Part shown: positions 1 to 4,851 of the stretch, piece by piece | Layout of the letters: each line of letters begins with the position of its first letter | Numbering within the stretch: the first letter of the stretch is position 1 | Source of the DNA: Bacillota bacterium | GTDB lineage: Bacteria; Bacillota; Clostridia; Oscillospirales; Acutalibacteraceae | Assembly: GCA_023417635.1 (NCBI GenBank) | Contig: JAEZFF010000027.1 | Span: forward strand, 1-6,155 | DNA length: 6,155 bases | Direction of reading: 5' to 3' | Program-made: the position numbers and the translations under genes | Notes under the pieces: generated by a model | Seen by the model: the letters and a program-made list of their open reading frames with translations, nothing else | Told to the model about the DNA's origin: nothing | Database searches by the model: none

Positions 1-1146
1 CAGGAACGCGCATTGGCTTTCGCCGTTCCGCACAGAGTCGAGTGCCTCCTGAAGCGAGCGCGTGTAGGTCAGGTTTTTCTGCAGCGCCATATTTTCTTTG
101 TCGATGCCAAGGTACTTTTCCAAAATCAGGTTGTGCAGAACGGAAACGTCCAGCCCGCGGTAAGCGCCGCTTTTTTCCGGCAGGATTTCCGCCATTGCGT
201 CTGCGTCTTTCAGCACCAGCAGATTCCAGCTTTCGCCGCCCGCGTAGAACCCGAAGGCTTTCTTTCCCTGCTGGTACAGTTCGTTCAGCACCGAAGAAAT
301 CTGCGACACATCGCCTTCCGGCACAATGCTGAACTTTTCTTCGCAGGCCGCAAGCAGCTTATCCGCCTGAAAATTTTCAAGCCCGCGCACAAGGCGGTGC
401 GTCGGAAATACAACAAGCCCTTCATGCTCCATGTTGACCAGCATCATCATCATGTAGTCTTCACTGCCGTCGGCTTTGCCCTGTTCGCGCCGCCAGTTCC
501 GGTAGTTCAGCGCCGTTTCATAGCGGTGGTGGCCGTCTGCTATGTAAAGCTTGCGGTTTTCAAAATCACCGCAGATGGCGCGGATCACTTCTTTGTCGTT
601 CACCAGCCACAGGCGGTGAGTCACTTCTCCGTCGGAAAATTCATACCGGGGCTTCCCGGAAGAAAGCGCGTTCAGGCGCGCGTCCGTCGTGTGGGCTTCA
701 TCCATGTAAAGCGAGTACACCTGGCTGAAGTTACAGCTCGTTGCCTTCATCAGGTTCAGGCGGTCTTCCTTTGCCTTCGAGAGCGTTTCCTCGTGCGGAA
801 GGATAATCCCTTTTGAGAATTCCTCCAGCTTGACAAGGCAGATAACTCCTTTGACTTTCCGGCGAGTGCCGAAGGCCTCGAACTCTTCTTCATAAATGTA
901 GAGGCCGGGGTCGGTGTCGCGGCGCAGAATGCCGTCCTTCAGCCAAGACTGCAGCGTTTCACCGGCTGATGTGTAAGGGTCTTCCCCTTTTGGAAGCTCC
1001 AGGCGAATTACGTTGTTTGAGTTTTCGGCAAGGTAGGCGCGGCGCTGTTCTTCACTGATAATATCGTAGGGTGGGCAGGTCAGCTTCGAAATATCCCCCG
1101 CCTTGTCCGTGTAGCGCAGGGCGCGGAACGGCTTGATTTCAGCCAT
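1..1146 (-). CDS. DUF1015 family protein, C-terminus cut by the window edge
   Basis: The minus-strand frame from the ATG at 1146-1144 is open for 382 codons to the window edge with no stop. The family is usually somewhat over 400 residues, so roughly 30-40 C-terminal residues are missing. The protein begins MAEIKPFRALRY and carries the family hallmarks: CPPYDII (residues 24-30), NVIRLELPKG (45-54), ILPHEETL (115-122), YIADGHHRYETAL (201-213) and FPTHRLV (247-253). It has no signal peptide or membrane helix, so it is probably cytoplasmic. A GGAGA at 1165-1161 lies 14 bases before the start, rather far, but the start matches the family N-terminus exactly. The biochemical role is not established. 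From general knowledge, clostridial members often sit with serA and serC, so serine metabolism is a guess; those genes would lie left of this window. The DGHHR motif resembles the ParB/SerK-type nucleotide-binding motif, which is inference only. Family call is firm, function is not. Confidence 0.93.
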   Translation of the reverse strand, partial: MAEIKPFRALRYTDKAGDISKLTCPPYDIISEEQRRAYLAENSNNVIRLELPKGEDPYTSAGETLQSWLKDGILRRDTDPGLYIYEEEFEAFGTRRKVKGVICLVKLEEFSKGIILPHEETLSKAKEDRLNLMKATSCNFSQVYSLYMDEAHTTDARLNALSSGKPRYEFSDGEVTHRLWLVNDKEVIRAICGDFENRKLYIADGHHRYETALNYRNWRREQGKADGSEDYMMMMLVNMEHEGLVVFPTHRLVRGLENFQADKLLAACEEKFSIVPEGDVSQISSVLNELYQQGKKAFGFYAGGESWNLLVLKDADAMAEILPEKSGAYRGLDVSVLHNLILEKYLGIDKENMALQKNLTYTRSLQEALDSVRNGESQCAFL

Positions 1147-1180
1147 ACTGTTTCACCGTTTCTCCGCGCTGTTTTTTTAA

Positions 1181-1204
1181 GCGGAGCCGCCCCGCGCGGC
1201 GGGC
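1181..1204 (-). repeat. GC-rich inverted repeat in the DUF1015 leader
   Basis: This stretch is almost entirely G and C and can fold as CCGCC (1187-1191) with GGCGG (1198-1202), or alternatively as GCCGC (1186-1190) with GCGGC (1196-1200). It lies in the predicted untranslated leader of the DUF1015 mRNA, about 15-20 bases upstream of the GGAGA. On the minus strand it is followed by an A-tract, not a U-run, so it is not a terminator of that transcript. A role in mRNA stability or translation is possible but unproven. Confidence 0.45.
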
Positions 1205-1256
1205 GTTGGCTTCGTTCCGGCGGGCCGCGTTTCAGCGGTTCACCGTGCTAAAAATC

Positions 1257-1286
1257 ATTATAGCGGCGGGGTGGGGCGGTTGTCAA
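1257..1286 (-). promoter_or_regulatory. Consensus sigma-A promoter for the DUF1015 gene
   Basis: On the minus strand a perfect -35 box TTGACA (1286-1281) is followed after 18 bases by a perfect -10 box TATAAT (1262-1257). The spacer is very GC-rich, 16 of 18 bases. Transcription would begin near 1250, giving a leader of about 100 bases before the ATG at 1146. It is the only such strong promoter match on this strand in the intergenic region and points directly at the DUF1015 gene. Confidence 0.85.
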
Positions 1287-1379
1287 ATCTTTGAGAAAAT
1301 TCCGTGTTCTGCGCTGTATTTGTGCTGCAAAACTTTTTACGGAAACAGGTGCTTTCCCGCACACAAGGCCATAATTACC

Positions 1380-1405
1380 AAAAATCGCCGCTTTTTTACG
1401 GCGAT
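1380..1405 (-). terminator. Hairpin with short U-run, candidate minus-strand terminator
   Basis: A perfect 7-bp stem, ATCGCCG (1384-1390) with CGGCGAT (1399-1405), encloses an 8-base loop. Read on the minus strand, the stem runs into TTTTT (1384-1380, the first T being in the stem) and then GG, giving a short intrinsic-terminator shape. On the plus strand it is followed only by AATCGTTTT. It lies upstream of the DUF1015 promoter, so it could stop stray leftward transcription from the operon side. The stem is short and the U-run weak, so it may instead be a binding site or carry no function. Confidence 0.4.
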
Positions 1406-1428
1406 AATCGTTTTAAAATAACGAACTA

Positions 1429-1451
1429 TTCAAGGAATGTTTACATTTGAA
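1429..1451. promoter_or_regulatory. Interrupted palindrome, candidate operator for the ABC operon
   Basis: The core is AATGT-TT-ACATT (1436-1447), with outer TTCAA (1429-1433) and a matching TTGAA (1447-1451) that is offset and shares one base with the core. The element overlaps the position where a -35 box would lie for the extended -10 at 1463-1471, which is where a repressor would act. ATGT/ACAT half-sites are seen in several small-regulator families, for example PadR-type operators, but spacing differs and no regulator gene is in the window. The site is short enough to occur by chance. Confidence 0.3.
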
Positions 1452-1471
1452 CCAAAAAATATTGCTAGAAT
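1440..1471 (+). promoter_or_regulatory. Extended -10 promoter for the ABC operon
   Basis: TGCTAGAAT (1463-1471) is an extended -10 element, with TAGAAT differing from TATAAT at one position. The best -35 candidate, TTTACA (1440-1445), is 20 bases upstream, longer than the usual 16-18, so recognition may rest mainly on the extended -10. A TTGAAC at 1447-1452 is too close to serve this -10 box. Initiation near 1478 would give a leader of about 35 bases before the first gene, with no room for a riboswitch. Confidence 0.55.
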
Positions 1472-1498
1472 AAAAGATAGCACTATGTAAGTTATCAC

Positions 1499-1505
1499 AG
1501 GAGGG
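1499..1505 (+). promoter_or_regulatory. Strong ribosome binding site of the ABC ATPase gene
   Basis: AGGAGGG ends 8 bases before the ATG at 1514. An earlier ATG at 1506 lies directly against the site and reaches a stop after three codons, so 1514 is the functional start. Confidence 0.85.
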
Positions 1506-1513
1506 ATGCATCC

Positions 1514-2500
1514 ATGATTGAGGTGAAAAACCTCTCAAAACGCTACGGAGAGAATATAGCGCTGAGCCATGTTAGCTTTTCCGTGGGCGAAAATACCGTG
1601 GTCGGTTTTCTTGGGCCGAACGGCGCGGGAAAATCCACCACAATGAACATTGTAACGGGTTATATCTCCGCAAGCGACGGTTCTGTAGAGATTGGCGGCC
1701 ACAATACCCTCGACGAGCCAAACGAAGCCAAAAAGCTTATTGGCTACCTGCCGGAATTTCCGCCGCTTTACCCCGAAATGACGGTAAAAGAGTACCTGAA
1801 TTTTGTTTACAACCTGAAAAAGGTCACGCTTCCGCGGGAAAAACATCTTCGGGAAATCTGTACCCTCACGCGCGTGGCTGATGTTTCCGGCCGGCTGATT
1901 GCCAATCTTTCCAAAGGCTACCGGCAGCGGGTCGGCCTTGCCCAGGCGCTTGTTGGCAACCCTCCTGTGCTGATTCTGGACGAGCCGACCGTCGGCCTTG
2001 ACCCAAAACAGATTATCGAGGTGCGCAACCTGGTAAAGAACCTCGGCAAAAACCACACTGTTATTTTAAGCTCCCATATTCTGCCGGAGGTGCAGGCCAT
2101 CGCCGACCGCATTATCATTATCAATAAAGGCCGCATTGTAGCAGACGGCACACCAAGCGAGCTGGAACACAGCAGCGAAGGCGGCCGGCAGAAGCTTACG
2201 GTGCGCATGGAAGGAAACGCCGAAGAGATTGTGCGTTCCTTAAAGCAGATACCTGGCGTGCTGGATGTGTGCGACGACGGCCGCAAAGAGCCGGAAGTGC
2301 ATCAGTACGAGGTGACCGGCCGCGCGGGTACGGAAATCCGCCGTCCGCTTTTCAATCTTGCAGCAAAACAGAACTGGCCGATTCTCGAGATGGAAAGCAG
2401 CCAGCTTTCGCTGGAAGATGTCTTCCTGCGGCTGACCGGCGCCACTTACCTGAGTGACAATGCCGCCAAAGTTCTTGGAAAGGACGGCGAAAAACATTGA
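1514..2500 (+). CDS. ABC transporter ATP-binding protein, GldA-like (ABC-2 type)
   Basis: This 328-residue cytoplasmic ATPase is the energy-supplying subunit of an ABC-2 type transporter. All nucleotide-binding motifs are present in order: Walker A GPNGAGKST (34-42), a Q-loop region GYLPE with Glu81 where many ABC ATPases have Gln, the signature LSKGYRQ (132-138), Walker B VLILDEP (152-158) with Asp156 and Glu157, the D-loop GLDP (161-164) and the switch His188 in SSHIL. The GYLPE and LSKGYRQ forms are typical of the GldA/NosF-like branch. Residues from about 220 form the extra C-terminal domain common in ABC-2 ATPases. It is the first gene of a four-gene unit, and its TGA overlaps the TTG start of the permease gene. 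The permease it drives is next; the transported substrate is not evident. It should be active, since no catalytic residue is missing. Confidence 0.96.
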   Translation: MIEVKNLSKRYGENIALSHVSFSVGENTVVGFLGPNGAGKSTTMNIVTGYISASDGSVEIGGHNTLDEPNEAKKLIGYLPEFPPLYPEMTVKEYLNFVYNLKKVTLPREKHLREICTLTRVADVSGRLIANLSKGYRQRVGLAQALVGNPPVLILDEPTVGLDPKQIIEVRNLVKNLGKNHTVILSSHILPEVQAIADRIIIINKGRIVADGTPSELEHSSEGGRQKLTVRMEGNAEEIVRSLKQIPGVLDVCDDGRKEPEVHQYEVTGRAGTEIRRPLFNLAAKQNWPILEMESSQLSLEDVFLRLTGATYLSDNAAKVLGKDGEKH

Positions 2501-3204
2501 CCGCTATTGCTAAAAAAGAGCTGAAAAGTTATTTCCATTCGCCTGTAGGATATGTCTTCCTGGGCATTATGCTCCTGCTGTTCGGTCTGTACTACACACA
2601 GGTGCTGTTCCTGCAGTCTTCCGATTATATCCCGGTTATTTACAGCGCACTGCTCGTCTGGATTATGGTGATCCTTCTTCCCATTATCACCATGCGCACA
2701 TTCAGTGAAGAAATTAAGAACAAAAGCGACCAGGGGCTGCTCACTGCGCCTGTCGGCGTGTTCTCCATTGTGATGGGCAAGTTTCTTGCAGCGTTCCTCA
2801 TGTTTGCCATTGCACTTGCCGCAACGCTGATTCCCGCCGTTATCATCACGTTTTTCTCTTCGCCGGACTGGGCAAAAATTTTCTGTACGTTCGTCGGTAT
2901 GCTGCTGTGCGGCGGTTCGCTGATTGCCATCGGCATCTTTGTTTCGTCGCTGACGCAGAGCCAGATTGTCGCGGCCATCGGCACATTCGGCATCTCCATG
3001 CTGCTGCTGCTTGTGGGCGGCCTTGCCGGCAATGTTTCAAATGAAGCGCTCAAGAACGCGCTGAACTGGATTTCGTTCGACAGCCGTTTCCAGCCGTTTT
3101 CAAATGGCATTTTCAACATTTCAAGCCTTGTGTACTTTTTAAGCATTGCCGCAGTTTTCCTGTTTTTAACTGCGCGCAAGCTTGAAAGCAGAAGATGGGG
3201 CTAA
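2497..3204 (+). CDS. ABC-2 type permease, GldF-like
   Basis: This 235-residue membrane protein is the permease partner of the upstream ATPase. About six helices are visible, near residues 15-37, 46-67, 91-118, 130-150, 158-178 and 207-226, the usual ABC-2 number. The N-terminus, IAKKELKSYFHSPVGYVF, is the conserved GldF opening, and MRTFSEE (66-72) followed by GLLTAPV (80-86) is the conserved cytoplasmic segment between helices 2 and 3. The start is TTG at 2497: no in-frame ATG occurs until residue 24, which would delete the conserved opening and part of helix 1. The start overlaps the ATPase stop by 4 bases, implying translational coupling, and AAAGGA (2479-2484) provides a ribosome binding site 12 bases upstream. 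One permease gene is present, so a homodimer, or partnership with the GldG-like protein, is inferred. Confidence 0.94.
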   Translation: MTAIAKKELKSYFHSPVGYVFLGIMLLLFGLYYTQVLFLQSSDYIPVIYSALLVWIMVILLPIITMRTFSEEIKNKSDQGLLTAPVGVFSIVMGKFLAAFLMFAIALAATLIPAVIITFFSSPDWAKIFCTFVGMLLCGGSLIAIGIFVSSLTQSQIVAAIGTFGISMLLLLVGGLAGNVSNEALKNALNWISFDSRFQPFSNGIFNISSLVYFLSIAAVFLFLTARKLESRRWG

Positions 3205-3210
3205 AGGGGG
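3205..3210 (+). promoter_or_regulatory. Ribosome binding site that fixes the GldG-like start
   Basis: AGGGGG directly follows the permease stop codon and lies 8 bases before the ATG at 3219. An in-frame upstream ATG at 3195 would add eight residues and overlap the permease gene by 10 bases, but has no comparable site, so 3219 is preferred. Confidence 0.75.
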
Positions 3211-3218
3211 AAACGAAA

Positions 3219-4850
3219 ATGAATCAGGAAAAAGAACCGCAGAAGCAGAGCCCGGAAGAAACCGTTTCGCCCGAAAAGGAAAACGAAAGCCCTGCGGAAA
3301 CTGCCACGGAAGAGGCAAAAGCGGAAGCACAGCCTTCCGAAGAAACCAAACCGCAGCAAAAGCAGAAAAAAAAGAAGGACGGCCCTTCTTTCTTTCAGAG
3401 TGAAAAATTCAAACACGGCGGAACCGCCACCGCCTTCACCGCCGGGTTTATTGCCATTGTTGTCTTAGTCAATGTGCTTGTGGGCATCTTAAGTGACAAA
3501 TACCCGTCTATCAATGTAGATGTGACCAAGAGCGGGACGAACACACTTTCCACACAAGCCGTGCAAATTGTTGATAAAGTTAAGATTCCTACGACGATTA
3601 CTGTCTGCGCCACAAAAGCTGCCTGCGAAAGCAACCAGGTTGTAAACGGCGCGGATTACTCGCAGGTCAGCCGCCTGCTTTCAAAGACGGCCGAGCGGAA
3701 CTCCAGCATCACCCTCAACTATATCGACCTTGACAAAGACCCCGCTTTCGCCGCCAAATATCAGGGCGACAATCTCACGGCGGGCGATGTCGTTTTCGTG
3801 ACTGACAAGCGCTACCGCGTGCTTACCGTGAGTGACCTTTTCACTTCGCAGACCAGCAGCGACGGTACCAGCGCTACCTATTACTCCAATGTAGACGCCT
3901 CCATTGCGTCGGCGCTGAACCAGGTCACTTCCGAAAGTGTGCCGGTCGCCGCGTTTGACACCAGCCATTCCGAGAAGATGGATTCTTCCGCTTACCAGAA
4001 GCTGCTGAAGAGCAACAGTTTTGAAACGAAGGACTTCAACCTGCTGACGGAAAAAATCCCTGAGAAAACGCAGCTGCTCGTAATTGGCTGCCCAACCACC
4101 GACTTGACCGATGCCGAAACGGCAAAGATTGATGCCTTCCTGCATGACAAGTCTTCTTCTTCCGACCGCTCGGTGCTCATCACCTACAGCGCGGGCCAGG
4201 GAATGCTGCCGAAGCTGAACTCCTACCTTGCACAGTGGGGCCTTTCCGCACAGTCGGATTCCTATATTCAGGAAACGGACGCGCAGAAGTGTGACGGCAG
4301 CAGCCTCAATTTCCTTTCCAATATTCAGACAGAGCTGCAGCTCGGCGGCACAAAGACAGATTACGGCTACTTCCTTACGCCGTATTCCTGCCCGATTAAC
4401 ATCACCGCCAAGACGGTTGGCACCAAAAACACTTATTCGCTGATTAAATCAAATGACACCACCGTTGTTTACAAAGGCGAAAGCAAGACCCCTTCGGCGC
4501 AGAGCGCACAGAACATCGGCGCGCTTTCGCAGGATACCATGGAAGTAAACGGCAAGACCGTCCACGCAAACGTCATTGCCCTTGGTTCCACATATCTTTT
4601 CGCGGGGGACTTCCTGAATGCCACCGCGTTCGGCAACGCCGCTTATGCTGCCGATCTTTCACACTATGCGGCTGGCACAGGCAGTGAGGCCACCAAAGTT
4701 ACAACAACAAACCACGAGCTTTACGCCAAGGATATTTCCCTGAACACCGGCGCCATGAATGCCCTTGGGTACGGCGTGTTTTTGGTGCTGTTCCCGTTGG
4801 CCGTTGTTGTAGCCGGTATTATCGTATACCGCAGGAGGAGGGCACTGTAA
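3219..4850 (+). CDS. GldG-like ABC transporter auxiliary protein
   Basis: From the ATG at 3219 this is 543 residues. Residues 1-54 are a cytoplasmic tail rich in Glu, Lys, Pro and Gln, ending in a run of lysines. The family core starts at about residue 58: a membrane-proximal SEKFKHGG (61-68), a first helix at about 71-91, and the conserved outer start with DVTKSGTNTLS (101-111), the counterpart of the GldG 'D-L-T ... LS' motif. A large extracytoplasmic region (about 92-513) of the GldG/ABC_transp_aux type follows, where FDTSHSEK (246-253) occupies the place of the family's GHGE-like motif. A second helix (about 514-536) ends in YRRRRAL, the positive charges placing the C-terminus inside. Five cysteines lie in the outer region (130, 136, 291, 358, 391). 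It probably sits beside the permease as an outer structural or substrate-contacting part; no enzymatic role is evident. Confidence 0.9.
   Translation: MNQEKEPQKQSPEETVSPEKENESPAETATEEAKAEAQPSEETKPQQKQKKKKDGPSFFQSEKFKHGGTATAFTAGFIAIVVLVNVLVGILSDKYPSINVDVTKSGTNTLSTQAVQIVDKVKIPTTITVCATKAACESNQVVNGADYSQVSRLLSKTAERNSSITLNYIDLDKDPAFAAKYQGDNLTAGDVVFVTDKRYRVLTVSDLFTSQTSSDGTSATYYSNVDASIASALNQVTSESVPVAAFDTSHSEKMDSSAYQKLLKSNSFETKDFNLLTEKIPEKTQLLVIGCPTTDLTDAETAKIDAFLHDKSSSSDRSVLITYSAGQGMLPKLNSYLAQWGLSAQSDSYIQETDAQKCDGSSLNFLSNIQTELQLGGTKTDYGYFLTPYSCPINITAKTVGTKNTYSLIKSNDTTVVYKGESKTPSAQSAQNIGALSQDTMEVNGKTVHANVIALGSTYLFAGDFLNATAFGNAAYAADLSHYAAGTGSEATKVTTTNHELYAKDISLNTGAMNALGYGVFLVLFPLAVVVAGIIVYRRRRAL
4833..4842 (+). 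promoter_or_regulatory. Ribosome binding site of the DUF4340 gene
   Basis: AGGAGGAGGG lies within the last codons of the GldG-like gene and ends 9 bases before the ATG at 4852. It is among the strongest sites in the window and supports efficient translation of the last visible gene, which begins one base after the preceding stop codon. Confidence 0.85.
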
Positions 4851-4851
4851 C

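Larger units (their letters stand above)
1147..1513. other. Divergent intergenic region
   Basis: These 367 bases separate the leftward DUF1015 gene from the rightward ABC operon and carry both promoters. From left to right they hold a GC-rich leader for the DUF1015 transcript, its perfect sigma-A promoter, an AT-richer stretch without clear features (about 1290-1380), a hairpin, an interrupted palindrome, and the operon promoter with its ribosome binding site. A 71-codon open frame at 1206-1421 on the plus strand has no convincing ribosome binding site, crosses the minus-strand promoter, and resembles no family I know; I regard it as non-coding. Confidence 0.85.

Noticed and set aside
13..816. 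A 267-codon plus-strand open frame opposite the DUF1015 gene
   Set aside because: It is the exact complement-frame shadow of a well-recognised protein family, has no ribosome binding site or family resemblance, and arises from GC-biased codon use.
1206..1421. A 71-codon plus-strand open frame in the intergenic region
   Set aside because: It covers the perfect minus-strand promoter and the hairpin, lacks a ribosome binding site, and its composition is not protein-like.
1478..1513. Riboswitch or attenuator ahead of the ABC operon
   Set aside because: The predicted leader is only about 35 bases and shows no stable fold, too short for known riboswitch classes.
1754..1756. Glu in place of Gln in the Q-loop of the ATPase
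   Set aside because: The GYLPE form is common in this ABC-2 branch, so it is a family trait and not a defect.
3195..3218. Upstream ATG start for the GldG-like protein
   Set aside because: It would overlap the permease gene by 10 bases and lacks the well-placed AGGGGG that serves the ATG at 3219.
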